The notes below the pieces were generated by a model. That model was not told where the DNA came from, did not search any database, and worked only from the letters and a program-made list of their open reading frames with translations. The position numbers and the translations under genes were made by a program. A stretch of DNA of 64,000 nucleotides, taken from NCBI RefSeq assembly GCF_958450345.1, contig NC_088782.1, positions 100,842,358-100,906,357 on the forward strand, given 5' to 3'. Source of the DNA: Calliphora vicina. Taxonomy: Eukaryota; Arthropoda; Insecta; Diptera; Calliphoridae. Of this stretch, positions 32,974 through 46,300 are shown one piece after another. Position 1 is the first letter of the stretch, and the number at the start of each line of letters is the position of its first letter.

Positions 32974-35900
32974 TTACTTCACAAAGTTTGGATTTTTCTT
33001 TAGTATAACAAAGCCTTCCATAATAGGTGTTAATGCAATGTATTCCTCTGTGGCTAATTCTGCGCGTTCTCCCATAGCCAAAAGTACGGGTGTTGTATGT
33101 GTTTGGAAACCAGTAATGGTCTTGGGTTTACCAGCTTGACCGACCACATCAATAGCCATACCCACACGTACGGGAACTTGCAATTGATTAAGATCTTCGT
33201 CGAAAGTAATTAACATGCGGGCCTGCATGGCCGGCACCAAGCAATACAGCAAATAATGAGAGCGACCTAAAATAAGATTTTTAACATCTAACAAAGATAC
33301 CAAAGTTGCCATAAGACCAGCAACGGCCATCGGATTCATTAATTGACGATCGCTGTGGTAAGGACTTAAGGTAAGGGTACCCTTGCCCAAATGTGTTAAA
33401 CTTTGTGCGATGCGCACCATGAAAAGGTTGCTGGGATCTTTAGAATGATATTGGGCCAATTGACGTAACATGGCAGCCAAACGAGCATTATTGGTGCCAG
33501 CACCAACAAGACCCATAGCAAATATAGCATTGTGAGCTACCTCAGCATCGCTATCATGAGAAAATTTACTCAAAGTATCCAAAATGTTAAGTTTAGGGTT
33601 AGAGGCAGAAAGCAAACCCAAAGCCAAGGGTACAGAACGTCTTACGCAGGGTTCACAATAGCGCAAGAGATTGCCAAACGAACGGTAGGCCATTTCGGCA
33701 CCAATATCTTCGCCCATGGCAATGAGAGCAATACCCAATACTGCAATAGATTGAGTAGCAGAAAGATCTTTTTCCTTTTCCTTCTCTTTTTCGGCCTTAT
33801 CCTAAAATTACAATAAAAAAATAAGTTAGAAAACAACTTTGAATCAATAATTTGGTACATTACCTTTTCCTTGTTGTTTTTATCCTTTTTATTTTTATCA
33901 TTATCGTCGCTGCTATTTGAAGTTTCATAATGATCGGAACAAATGTGCAACAATTGTTGGATCTTCAAAACATTGCCAGTACCGGCGTAGGCACAGATAT
34001 CTACCATAGTAGTAGCCATTGATCTGTAGGGTTCATCCAACACTTCCAATGTCAGCATTACAGCTTCTGTGGCCTTTTGACGGCCTAAGTAAAGCAAACC
34101 CAATCCCAAAAATAGAAAACGAACGAAAGTATCTTTCAAATCGCTTTTAGTTAGGAACATGATGGTTTGCAATAAAAATTCAGTGATTTCAGCATTACAA
34201 GAACCCACACCAATAAGACCCAACGACAATGCTGTTATACCCATTATTTCTACGCTGGGTATGGATTTGTCATTGTGTGAGAATACTGTTTTTAAGGTAT
34301 CAATAACAATAGAACGATTTGAACCGGCATAGGCAATACCTAAGCCCAAAATGGCACCAATACGCATGGAAGTATTATGATTATGAATATAATCTGAGAG
34401 CAGAGCATGAGCGGGATCTACTTCATTGCGTATGCCACAATTGACAATACCACAAGCCAACAAGGCACCCGATTTGATATAGTCTTCGGTAGAATATAGA
34501 TATTTATCGATCATGGTCAAACCACCATCAACATCCCACAAGAGAATGAGACCCAAAGAAGCAGTAGCTGAAAGCATGCCATGTTCTTTATTCTTGTACA
34601 GCCACTTATTTCCATCCTCCGAGAGAAGTTTATCGACACCGAAACCAGCGTTAACAAAACCATTTACAAAACTGGCTGCAAGATTTTGTTTAGCAGAGTC
34701 TACCTAAAATTAGAAAAAGTAAAGTTTTTTTTAATAAATATAAATATATATGTATATAGGTTTAGTAGACCACACTATTCAATCTTTGTATTTCATACAT
34801 TTATCTTCGTAAAATACTTTCAATAAATAAATAACAATAACTTTAAATTCACAAAAATAAGAGCGAAATATAAATTAAGGGCACATTTGTCAAATATCAC
34901 CAAATTTATTTTACATTTATTCATAAGGACAAAGTCAATGTTTTAAGAATTTTAGTGATTACCAGTACATACATATGATTTGGTTTTCATCAACGTTAAA
35001 GAAGATTCAGAATTGTTCAGTGACTATTAGAATTAGCTTTAGGGGATGACCTCTATGAAGGTATTTAAATTTAACGTTTCGTGCTTTTCCATTAAACTAT
35101 TCAAAGTTTTACGAAGGAATTACAGCATGACTAATAACATGTGTATATATATGAAGAAAATTATAAATAATTATATTCGTACAATTCAATATATTAATTC
35201 TAAAAAAGTTTGGTCTAAATTAGATTTTTTACAAATATATTAGTGCAAAAGTAAACTGTAAACAAAATTGTTGGCGAAAAAATTAGTTTGGTGAAAAAAA
35301 AATCGTGATAAAAAATATGTTTCCCGATTTTGTCCCATTGTCGGTACGATTTTCTATATACGTCGTTGGAATGGTCCTAGAAATGTATAGCATTATATAT
35401 CCATATTGTCTACGTTAATAACTTAGTTATCAGATATAGACAAAAAAAGTTAAAAATTGTGGGTTTTTTGCATTTGTATATTAGCAATTTGTGGCTCCAT
35501 TCTCTCATATTTAAATAGCAAATTAACCGGTAGTTACTGTAAAGGATATATAGATGTATCAATCATGTATCTCATGAGGTCACAAATGAAAAATGTATAA
35601 ATTTCAAACGGAATGACAAACTTATATATCACTCATGGTGAAGGGTGTAAAACTTAACACTAAATTAATGACATTAGATTTACATCAAAAATGCTGTTGA
35701 GCATTGAGGTCAACAACTTGCTCGTATTCGATCTCGAGATATTTTGTTAAAACTATAATAATAAAGTCCAATATAATGCTGAATTATATTTGTTACTGTA
35801 TTTTTTTTTAGATAATAATAATAATTGATATCAACATTAAAAAATGGTTTTTAACCCAATCCATTGTAAAATGTAGCAATAGTCCAACAAAACTTACCTG

Positions 35901-36974
35901 TATAGAAGCAAATCGGGTACGAGCATTATCCAAATGAGATTTATAAATATCTTCGGGTGTTTTCGGTTCCATAATATCCAATTCTCGTGCCAAATTCAAA
36001 AAATGCTTATTCAAATTAGCATTTGACATAATCTCCATGAGATCGTCATAATCGGGAAAAGATTCATCCAATTCCAAACATACTTGTTGTCTGGCCAACA
36101 TAAAAGCCAATTGTTTTTGAACCGCAGCATCTTTGGTCTCCTTAAAAATTTCGGTAATCTTTTCCATATCGTTCAGCATTAATGCCAGTCGCATAGCCTG
36201 GGTATACTGATTAAACTTGCGTGACAACTGCAATGCAGTCTCCAAAATAATGGTATTATCCGGTTCTGGTACGTATGGATAACAAGATTGTAGATACAAG
36301 CACACTCGAGGATAAGCTGACTCATCTACATACTCTTGTAGCAAATGTAAATGATCGATTTCAATCAGTAAATCACAAGCATCTGCTTCAGCGTTATGTT
36401 CCATGTTGTAGGGTATAATCTGTTTGACCAGTTCTATTAGTTGGGCCTGAAACTCTCCAGATGTATCCAAATAATGGGCAGCAATCTCACCAGATAAATG
36501 ACGCACGTATTCATGACCCCATTCACCGATTTTTTGTGCGCGATCACACAAGAAACGATAGGCCAAACAATCTTTGCCACTACCCATGGTCATGGACAAT
36601 ACCGAAATAATATCGGCGCAGAGGTGGCGAGTCTTTTCGTCAGGCATTTGTTTATACAAAGTTTTCATAGTTTCATAATGGGGTCTCATGAATTTAAGTG
36701 GCTTTGGTACTGAGGTCATTGACGTGGTAGAGGCCCTTATCAATTTAGCCATCATTTCCAAAGCTGGTAGATACAATTTTGTATCGGTCTCTTGCAGACG
36801 TTGCACCAACATATCTAATTCTTCTTGTAATTGTTGATCTTCATCAGACAATTCTTGTTCCTTTTCATCCTTATCCTTAGCATCTTTATTGTCGGCAGCT
36901 TTAGGGTCCTGTTCTTTCTTTTCTTCTGCTGCAGCGGCAGGTTTCTTTTCGGTTTTTGCGGCTTCGCTTGGCAT
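32974..36974 (-). CDS. Rpn1: 26S proteasome regulatory subunit Rpn1 (PSMD2)
   Basis: Three exons on the minus strand: 36974-35898, 34703-33864 and 33801-32974, all joined in phase 0, giving 914 aa against about 910-920 in other animals. The N-terminus is a Lys/Glu-rich low-complexity tail (KKPAAAAEEKKEQD). It is followed by helical repeats (GSGKDCLAYRFLCDRAQKIG) and the proteasome/cyclosome repeats of the toroid (MRIGAILGLGIAYAGSN, ITALSLGLIGVGSC, RSVPLALGLLSASNP). The C-terminus is the Rpn1 domain ending ILKKNPNFVK. Rpn1 is a scaffold of the 19S base that docks ubiquitin receptors and the deubiquitinase Ubp6/USP14. A charged KEKEKEKD stretch begins exon 3. Intron 1 (1.2 kb) holds dispersed repeat family A. 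Divergently placed from Pfdn6. No defect seen. Confidence 0.97.
35275..35650 (+). repeat. Dispersed repeat family A, copy 3 (Rpn1 intron 1)
   Basis: Matches 3385-3755 and 45345-45740: CCCGATTTTGTCCCATTG, ATATATCCATATTGTCTA, AAACGGAATGACAAACTTAT and GGTGAAGGGTGTAAAACTTA. Antisense to Rpn1 and within its intron. Confidence 0.75.
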
Positions 36975-37880
36975 TTTGCTCGTTTTTTAATTACGATTTT
37001 TACTTGAAAAAATTGGAAACAAAATTACAAATTAATTATAATATTAACTCAGAATAGTTTCGAGTTTTCAATGACTATTTATTTTGCTATTTACCTCTCT
37101 TAATTTGTTGGAAAATTATAAAATTTGTATTGCAAAAATTTGCTTTATTTCACTTCTACAATTACAGTGCGTTTTTCGTTTGTCATTTGTTGTAGTATTG
37201 CCAGCATAAAATTGAAAATTAAAATTTGCTGAGTGTCCACAGAGTTGTATTTAGCAAACCGTCGGCTCAACGAACTGCTTAAATAAGCATATTGGAATAA
37301 ATCAAGATCATCGAAAAAGCTTGCAATTTAATATTTTTTTGGTGTTGATAGCTCTCATAATTATAAGCACAAAAACGTTAAAATGTTTGCCCGCTCCCCC
37401 TTATTTTAAGAGTTATAGGAATTTAAAATTAATATATATAATAGAATTCGTCTAGAAATCGAATTCTGTGTTTTTTGGCCGACAATGTGAGCGCAAACCG
37501 TCGATTAAATTAAGTATATGCCGCCGCAAAATGTTTTTTCAATTATATACATATGGAAGTTTGCGCAATAGTGGCTCCGCCGTAAAACTTGTTTTTGTTC
37601 TATTGCATAACAGTTTGGAAAAATAAGTAAGCAAATAGTTACGAACGCAATAAATAATAAATAAATGTTATTTCTTTTAGTGTAACGTAGTTAATTTTGC
37701 AAGGTTGGAAATTTGTGATGAATCATTTCATATCTACTACACTTTTCTTTAACCAAAATGTTACTACCACTTTAAGCAACCTTGCACTTTAGCTAAAAAA
37801 TAATTTCTTGCATTTCTCAAGCAGCATCTGCTTTAAAATTTGTTAAAAACAATAAAATTTATTAATTAAAACTCCAAAAA
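36975..37880. promoter_or_regulatory. Shared divergent promoter region, Rpn1 / Pfdn6
   Basis: The start codons lie 906 bp apart on opposite strands with no repeat element recognised between them. GC content rises around 37190-37280 and 37490-37570. No TATA box is obvious for either gene, as is usual for fly housekeeping genes. Exact start sites cannot be read from sequence. Confidence 0.45.
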
Positions 37881-38342
37881 ATGGATAAAAATAGCGCTGC
37901 CTTAGTAAAGAAACTGCAATCTGAATTGGAGGCCTACCAAAACTTGCAAAAAAGTATGTAATTCCCAAAGCTAAATTTTTCCAATAAGCCGGACGACCCA
38001 CCTTAACCAAATTTCTTTGATTTTATTTCTAATTTAGCATGTGTAAAATTAGTGAAACAGCGTACATTATTGGAGAGTCAATTAAATGAAAACAAATGCG
38101 TTTTGGATGAACTAAATCTATTGGGACCCGATAACAAAGTATACAAACTATATGGCCCCGTATTGGTTAAACAAGAATTGGAAGAATCACGACAAAATGT
38201 GGGCAAACGTATTGAGTACATATCGAAAGAGCTAAAAAGTTCCACTGATACCTTAGACAATGTTGAGAAGGATATGACTAAGCATCGGGAGGCAGTGCAA
38301 AAGTTACAACAACAATATCAAGTAGCTGCCGCTATGAAATAA
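37881..38342 (+). CDS. Pfdn6: Prefoldin subunit 6
   Basis: Two exons, 37881-37953 and 38038-38342, with a split Thr codon at the junction (125 aa, as usual for beta-type prefoldins). The N- and C-terminal thirds are heptad-rich coiled coils (LVKKLQSELEAYQNLQK and EKDMTKHREAVQKLQQQYQ). The linker with DNKVYKLYGPVLVKQEL is the family's beta-hairpin signature. The hexameric prefoldin complex hands unfolded actin and tubulin to the TRiC/CCT chaperonin in the cytosol. The gene is intact. Confidence 0.95.
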
Positions 38343-38587
38343 GAAAATCGAACATGTATTTAAAAGAAATAAATTGTGTTAATGCTTTAAGTCAGTAATA
38401 ATATGAAAAATTGGCAATTTCGCTAAAAAATATATAAGTTTTTAACTTTGCAAGTATTTGTGATTGATTGTATCATTAGATTCTAATGATTGGACAGAGG
38501 GAAATAGGACTAATAAAAAATGGGAAATATAACAAAAAAAAAATACTTTTTAGACTAACCAGCGATACGTTGAAGTAGATGTATATA

Positions 38588-38635
38588 CTTTACGACAAGG
38601 TATATTAATTATAATTAATATACCTTGCTTTACGA
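38588..38635. repeat. 32-bp perfect palindrome flanked by 8-bp direct repeats
   Basis: Each half is CAAGGTATATTAATTA (38596-38611) and its exact complement (38612-38627), with no loop. The identical 8-mer CTTTACGA borders it at 38588-38595 and 38628-38635. The structure looks like two terminal repeats of a hAT-like element fused end to end with its target duplication kept. Confidence 0.8.
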
Positions 38636-38639
38636 TACG

Positions 38640-39180
38640 TTTCAATAATAAAGTACGTCAACAGCTGATAATACAGTCACACAGATAAAACGAATTATTA
38701 AAAAACAATATAAAAATTGGTTTTACTCAGATGAGCCATTTTTTACAGTAATGATAATTAACACAATAATACATATATATACAAAATATCAATGTATGAA
38801 ATTAACAAAGTATATTATAAATATACTTTGGAAATTACAAAATACAGCTGAGGTACTGAACGTACTACATACACTTTGCAAAATAGCTTTTGCAATGGAA
38901 AGATATATCATTAGAAAATTAGTTTAACTTTTCGGTACAAGTAAATATGCACCGCCCTTCATTCGTCTTTCCTCTCTCTCCTAATAACTTAGACTTTCTT
39001 CAAGAGAAATTGCAGTGTGTAAAAGCAGCTGCTCAGATAAGGCATTTTTTACAGTGATGATAATTATTAAAAACGCTACATTTGATGATAAAACAGCTAA
39101 TTTGCCATTACTGACTGTCAAATAAGATAGAATTATTTGATTTTTTCTGACAGTGCCACGCAATTCCTAACAAAATTTTG
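38640..39180. repeat. Direct repeat pair between Pfdn6 and Grasp65
   Basis: CTCAGATGAGCCATTTTTTA with following CAGTAATGATAATTA (38727-38760) recurs with few changes at 39032-39065. The pair may be ends of an old insertion. Nothing else is recognised between the two genes; the Grasp65 promoter must lie here. Confidence 0.5.
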
Positions 39181-39320
39181 TTGATTTTTCTTCAGTGAAA
39201 TAACAAAAATATATTGAAAAGTTTGCGACGATTTGGAAAATTATCTGTATTTTTAAGTGTAAGGTTTTTTTGAAAATAGAGAAAAGGTATTAATTAGTAA
39301 CACAAGGAAGCAAAAAGAAA

Positions 39321-40932
39321 ATGGGATCAAGTCATAGTGTAGAAATTCCCGGTGGAGGCACTGAGGGCTACCACGTATTAAAGGTAATGTTATTGAAATG
39401 CATAATTGCAAAACTGTTACATATTTTAATGATTATATTGAGTGTAGGTACAAGACAATTCTCCTGGACAAAAGGCTGGTTTGGAAGCTTTCTTTGATTT
39501 TATTATAGCCATAGCTGGTACGCGCCTGGATCAAGATAATGACATGTTGAAGGAACTGTTAAAGCAAAATGTTGATAAGCCAGTAAAAATAGTGGTTTAC
39601 TCGAGTAAAACCCAAACTGTACGAGAATTAACGTTGACACCAAGTTCGGGTTGGGGTGGTCAAGGTCTTTTGGGTGTTAGCATACGTTTTTGTTCGTTTG
39701 AAGGTGCCAATGAACATGTTTGGCATATTTTGGAAGTTCATCCTAATTCTCCAGCGGAGGCTGCAGGTTTGAGAGCCTACACAGATTATGTTATAGGTGC
39801 AGATGCTATAAGACATGAAAATGACGATTTATTTACTTTGATTGAAACTCATGAGCAGCAGCCATTAAAAATGTACGTCTATAACATTGATGATGATGCC
39901 TGTCGGGAGGTGACTATCAAGCCAAATACCCATTGGGGAGGTGAAGGTGCATTGGGTTGCGGCATTGGTTACGGTTATTTACATCGCATACCCATACAGG
40001 CTGGTAATGCTGCTGTTGCTAAGCCACCAACAACTATACCGTCATCTACTAGTGTTGCTGCTCCATTGCCAACATCCATATCAGCTCCAGTTATACCAGC
40101 AACTGCACCAAGTACAGTTATAGCACCATCTTTGCCTTATGTGCCTCCTCTAAGTAATACATTTGCTGCTGCTACGACTACCGCTGCAATTCCTACTACT
40201 TTGACAACAGCGCAACAGGATAGTGTGGTCAATCCTCCGACCCAAAGTGTGTTTAAAGCCTACTTTAATCCAGATGATAATACACCAGAATTGATAACAG
40301 CACCAGAATCAAATACTGTGGAAAATACTGAGGAAACTACTAGCGGAAATACAAAACAATTAAATGAACAAATTTCTTCTATTGAGACTTCACAGTCTCC
40401 AGCGACACAAAATGAAAATTCGGCAATACAGTCTGAAGCCAACTATGTCACTGTTCCATCATCTGTCACTACTACTTTGCCACCACCTTCGAATCTTTAT
40501 ATACCCGGCTTGATAGAAACATCTGGCTCTATGCCGCCCATGCAGCCACCAACACAATTACCATACCCCCAAGCTACTGCTCCCCCACCGCAGATGACCG
40601 CTAACGCAATTCCTATGTATTCGACTGGTATACAACAATACATGTCATCTCCAGCAGCTTTATCGTACCCGGCTGCACAAACTGTCCCTAGTTATCCACA
40701 AATACAACCTTCAATGGGTGGTTTATATCCAACGCAAACTACACCCATGCCACCACAAATGGCTGCCTATCAACAGCAACAACAACAGCAGCAGATGCAA
40801 CACGCCACACCATTAGTACCCGTTATGGCACCAACAACTACATCTGCTCCCGTTATGCCACCACCTCCAACATCGTCGTCTATGAATCCCTTTACTCCTC
40901 CACCACCCACTTCAACAGCATTTAATAATTAA
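39321..40932 (+). CDS. Grasp65: Golgi reassembly-stacking protein (GRASP65/55 homologue)
   Basis: Two exons, 39321-39383 and 39448-40932, phase 0, 515 aa. The N-terminus MGSSHS is an N-myristoylation site (Gly2), which anchors GRASPs to cis-Golgi membranes. Two atypical PDZ domains follow, about residues 15-105 (FDFIIAIAGTRLD; GWGGQGLLGVSIRF) and 111-200 (HPNSPAEAAGLRAYTDYVIG; HWGGEGALGCGIGYGYLH), forming the GRASP domain that oligomerises in trans to tether cisternae and supports unconventional secretion. The remainder is a Pro/Ser/Thr/Gln-rich regulatory tail, phosphorylated in mitosis in other animals, with a short polyglutamine tract near residue 455-465 and polyproline blocks near the end. 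Intact. Confidence 0.95.
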
Positions 40933-42356
40933 GTTATATATTAAAAAAGAGTTTATACTTATACATAAATTGTTTATTTTTTGTTTAAATATGTCAATAA
41001 CCTTATCTTCCTCTCTTTCCTCTCAATTTTAATTTCTTTATTAATCATTACTCATGACAAAGCTGTTATACCCCTTACTATCTCTACAGTGACTATTTAA
41101 TGAGCTTTTATTTTTTAAAAGTCCATTTCATCTTTTTAAATGCTTATTTTAACAACAAAAAATTTTTTTGAATACATATGTTTTAATTAAGAGTTTTAAA
41201 TCGATTTGAGTATTACAATTAACTAATAATTTTCAAAATTAAATGGACTTTTTATACAATTCAAAAAATAGCTCAAACCTTATTTAATATTTTGTTTAAT
41301 TTTTTGTTTGCCTTATTGATTGCTTTATATATAAAATATAAAGAACCCTTATAATGATATGAAAGAATTGATGGTTTTTAAGTAAATTTTTATTACATTA
41401 TTACAAAAATTTATATGTACACTTTATAAATAATAACAATTAAATATTTCAAATATTTGTACTACTTCATCTGTATGTACTACTATTAATAATTATTATA
41501 TACATATACTTAGATAAAAGCAAGTCACAACAAAAACTTACAAATTACTAGTTTTATTTCAATGACAAAGTGATTTTAAACTCTGGTCAAAAATTAAGAA
41601 ATTTTCGTATCGAAATTTTACAAATTAAAATCTATTCGTGAAATTCATTTTATCAACAATTTTTTATTCCAAAAATAACTGATATTTTTGTAATTAGAAT
41701 GAATTATCAAAAGTAGCTGGCCTTCTTATTAAAGTACATATATTATTAAAATGCTGTCTGATCTCAGATCAATAGTATCATAGGTGGTTCCTATAACTTA
41801 CAGCTGTGAATTTAAGTTTTAAATTTTATGAACTTGATCAAAATTATATAAAATTAATATATACCAAAGTATACTTTAAGATAAAGATTGAAAATATTTT
41901 TTTCTTTTAAAAGTTATACGGGAATGCAAACTTTTTTGCTGACAAAAATTATGTTATTGAAAAAAACATGGTTTAACAATTTTTTTATGGGAGCTACGGA
42001 AAGTTGATTTCATTATACAGATGGCTTTATCGACTCGCAATTTAAAAAAAATAGAAAATTCATTCCGTTTGTAATTTCCACATTTTTCAATGGCTGAGAT
42101 ATAAGCAAAAACCGCGACTTCCTTGATTTTTAACCAACATTTTTTGTCATCAAATATTGTTTTAACATTTATCTGAAAGTATACTTTGGTGAAGGGTGTA
42201 TATATGATTTGACACAGCCGAATACAGACTCCTACATACATATTTTAGTTAGTTTGATTTTAATCTCTGATAACTAAATGTAGAATTGTTTCCAATATAA
42301 TTTTCAATAATGGACATTATTAGTTTTGTTTATTTGAGATTTTTTCATTATAAAAA

Positions 42357-42502
42357 GGCTTAATATAAAAAGGCCCTAACTCGTGTTTTTTTTGCAAGTC
42401 CAGATTTTCGTTTATTTCGATAAATCGTCCGATCATATATCATAATTACCCAAAAAAATCACTACATAAAAAAACACGAGTTAGGTCCTTTTTATATAAG
42501 CC
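42357..42502. mobile_element. MITE-like inverted repeat, 146 bp
   Basis: Left arm GGCTTAATATAAAAAGGCCC followed by TAACTCGTGTTTTTTT pairs with the right arm ending TTTTTATATAAGCC, about 36 bp with few mismatches. A diverged relative with the same CCAGATTTTCGTTT centre lies at 47462-47575 inside Zmynd10 intron 3. Confidence 0.7.
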
Positions 42503-42820
42503 ATCGATATATAAAATAATTTTTAAAATTTTATCTTGAAAATTAATTTGTTCGAGTCGTAGATAAATACACATAGATCGGAAACTCTCCTGTCAAAGAC
42601 ATAACTCAATTGTCAAAAACCTAAACTAGAAAAAACTCAAACTTGCTCAAAATCGTCACACATACGAGTAACATGAAACAAACGTTTTAAATTGATTTAT
42701 AATAACATACAATTTATTTTTACAAATTGTTGTTTGCGTACTTTTTTGGATATTTTTTTAGATTGATAGTAAATAAATTTTTACGCTCTAAATTAAAGTT
42801 ACTGCATGGCAGAACAAGCA

Positions 42821-43123
42821 AGGTACAATTATTAAAAAGTACGTTCTCAATTATACATTCCCTATAACGTCAAACAAAGAAAATTAGAAAAAAAAACAAA
42901 ACGAAATGTCTAAGACAAAAATAAATTAATTAAACAAATTTTTGTGTATTTACTTTTTTTCGTGAAATATTCAATTCAAATTTAATTTTTTCCAAATAAA
43001 TATGTGTTAGTTTTAATATAACGTGCAAAACATTGCGAAAACAAAATAAAAAGTGATGAGAGTAAATGCGTTATTTGACGTTGCAGGGGTAAATATTGAA
43101 AACTCTCCCTAATAATTGTACCT
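42821..43123. mobile_element. MITE with AGGTACAATTATTA ends
   Basis: Both ends read inward AGGTACAATTATTA, then share TCTCAATTATACATTCCC-like and ACGTCAAA words. A second copy (48226-48606) has the same interior plus an extra 127-bp insertion. No ORF. Confidence 0.65.
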
Positions 43124-43344
43124 GGTTGGTTCTACCATGAGTTACTGGATAATTTTTACTGGAAAGTACGCGAACACACTTATTATTAGATTCTGTTAAT
43201 AAATAAAACCATAGCAACCAAAAATTTGTTTGTTGATAAAACTTTTTTAAAAAAAATTGTTAAATTTTTTACATTTGTACTATCGTCGAAAAGAAGCACA
43301 CCAAAACTAAATACATATTTTTTTATTAATTAAACTCATTAAAA

Positions 43345-46300
43345 ATGGCAAATTTTGTATATCCCGAAGAACTAACGTTTTTTATTGAAAGTATTCGACC
43401 GTTTCAAATCAAAGATGTTGGTTCAACAAAATGGTTGGATGTCCATGAAATGATCATTAAACTAAGCCAACAGGCTTTATTAGAGGCCGCTGAACATCGT
43501 GAAGAGGAGGTGAAGGAAATGCTTATAGCTCGTGATAAGCTTAAGGTTCTAATACACGAAGCATTTTGTATATTTTTGTGGAAGACGAAAGTTTTGCCGC
43601 ATTTATTAGACATTGATCCAAATCCTCCGGCGACGTTTTTAATATACACGGTTTTATTTCATGAAGCAGCGGTTATGTCTTTATTGGACATGACATTATA
43701 TCATGAAAGTGGTTGTGAGGCGTTGCAGGACTCGGCTATCGATTTAATTGACTATTGCGCTCAAGCAGTTGCACAAGTTATTGGTTTAGCGAGGTATGTT
43801 TTATATGGTTTTTTTATTAGAAAATTTCAATTTGTAAATCAGACTGAAATGATAATGAAATGTTATTTTTTTCCTTTTTCTAGCATGGGTTATCACGAAA
43901 ATGATACTAACGTTGATGTTGATGAGTCCATACTTACAGAACTTGAGCGTCAAAAAAGGGATTTAATCTTTAAAATTGGCTTGAGATCTGTCTCCATTCT
44001 AAATTATTTGGCTGACAATGTAAACTCTTTGCCAATAAGTGCCACTAGGCGCTTGGTAGTTACCCACGATATACCATGGTTAATGGCAGACCTTTTAAAT
44101 TTCCGTCCTTGGCAAAGAAGAACTAAAAAGGGTGTTGAAAAATTCATTGATGAAAAATGGATTGTTGTAAAAGGTGAGACAGTGGCAAAGGTTGTTAAAC
44201 ACGAAGCTCAAGCTTGGTTTTGTTTGCGCCAAATTCTTTTCAACGCCAATCTAATGCAATCATATGAGATAAATGACGAAAGACGCAAACAATTGAGTAA
44301 AGTAAGTTTAATTTTCTTTCAATGGTAATCATCCATTAATATTTTAATTAATATGAAATATTTTATTCTTTTAAATATCAGTGTCAAGGACTTTTACATG
44401 AAACTCTATTAGACCAATTGCCACCTCTAATTGATCTAAAACAAATACTATGTCAGCTAACAATGTCTGGTAAAAGTTCAAATGCTTCAAAAAAATCCAA
44501 TTTAGTTTTGGAAGAACTTCCCGAAATTAGGGAAAATCTTATATTCGAAACTGAAGAATCTGGTGGATTTTTGGCTATAGCCCAGTTACAGGAAACAATA
44601 TTTCTAACCAATGATAAAGAACAAATTTTAACTACAGCTCAACATTTAAATGCCGCTTATAATACTGATTTGTTAGCTGAACTGGAAGCTAAAGTTGAAG
44701 AAGCAGAAAAGAGTTTTGAACAAAAATCAAGTAATATTAATGATGAAAAAGTCCATAAGTGTGGTAAATGTTTAAGAGAAGCCGAAAAGAAATGTTCCAA
44801 CTGCAAAATGGTATACTATTGCTCAAGGTAGAGTATGAATTTTTTGTAATTTTCCGTCAAAATTAAGTTTATTAATAATATTTTTTTTAAAAATGATTTG
44901 AAATGACTTGGCTTGGTTTATATGGTATGAAAAGCTAATATTCGATTTTTTTATTTTAAACAAAGATTTCGTTTTATAAAATAAGGTTATCGCTTTACAC
45001 TTCGTTAGTTTTTTATACATAATTACACCCTACACCACCATAGTGGGGATTTCATTAAGCCTTTGTGCTGATGTTTGTTTGCGCCCAAAAATCTTAGTCC
45101 AACATCCACATTAAATTATATCGGTTTACTCAGAATCACTTACTGAGTCGAATTAACCGGTTGACCATGTAAACATTGCACAGTGAGGAAAATTTCGAAA
45201 AAAGTGGAAATAAGATATAGTATCAATGTGTAGGAAATTGTATCTTCTTTTCAAAAATGTAAAAAAATATTTAATAATTAACTGTTAAAATAAAGTAGTT
45301 ATATTGAAAATTTTGATTAAAATGTTAAAGAAAAAAAAAAACAAGTAATATGTACATCTTACTATGGTCTTATATACGTCGTTGCAAAGGTCTTTGAAAT
45401 ATCTATCATTAGATATCCATATTTTCTATATTAATGACTTAGTAATCCAGATATAGGACAAAAATCGAGGTTGTCCTGGTTTTTTCCTCATATCTCAGCC
45501 ATTTGTGGACCGATTTTGCTGATTTTAAATAGAAAACTTCTCGAAGAATTATTGAAGATTTGGATCCCGAAGATATCTTTTTCAGAAAATTGACAGACTG
45601 ACATGGCTTAATCGACTCCGTTATCTATAAGGATCCAGAATATATATACATTATATGATCGGAAAATTATATTGTGGAAATTATAAACGGAATGACAAAC
45701 TTATATATACCCTTCTCACGAAGGTGAAGGGTATAATAACTTAACAATATTAACAAAATGTCATTTGCTTAGCCAAGCAAAAAAAGTGAAGAAAAATAAG
45801 CACAAAAACCACAAATAGGTGACCTGAAATAGTTCAAATTTTGGTGAAAAATCAATGAATTTTACATTAGAGTGTCATTGGAGGAATGTTGTTCGTTTTT
45901 TTGGAAACTTTGACGTCATATAATCCACGTTTCTGATACAGTAAAATGTCGATGGCAATTAGTCATAGCTCCCGTATAAGTCCCTCTCCTGATTTTACTT
46001 TAACGATCATAAATCACTTAAAAATTTTAGTATCCAAATAAATTTCAAATATACTGAAGTCATGTCACATAATTTTATAAGGATCGGCCCTTAATAAGTA
46101 TCAGCTCTTACATAAGACCCACTTCCAAAAATCACTTTAACGAGCATAAATATCTTAAAAATGTTGGTACCCAAATAAAATTCAACACAAATAAGTTTCA
46201 TATACACAGGAGTCCTGCCACTTAATTTTATGATGATCGGTCTATAATTTTTTATTTTGTTTTGGTTTTAAAATATTGATTTCCATCATACATATACTAC

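Larger units (their letters stand above)
40933..43344. other. Repeat-rich spacer between Grasp65 and Zmynd10
   Basis: No gene. It contains a rearranged copy of dispersed family A (41985-42215), the inverted-repeat element 42357-42502, and about 42575-42620 (AACTCTCCTGTCAAAGAC, TTGTCAAAAACCTAA), which matches 27600-27645 and 22295-22340. It also contains the MITE 42821-43123 and, near 43135-43190, TTTTTACTGGAAAGTACGCG, related to 61311-61733. Confidence 0.6.

Noticed and set aside
37140..37560. Possible small RNA gene in the GC-richer Rpn1/Pfdn6 spacer
   Set aside because: No tRNA, snRNA or snoRNA boxes could be identified.
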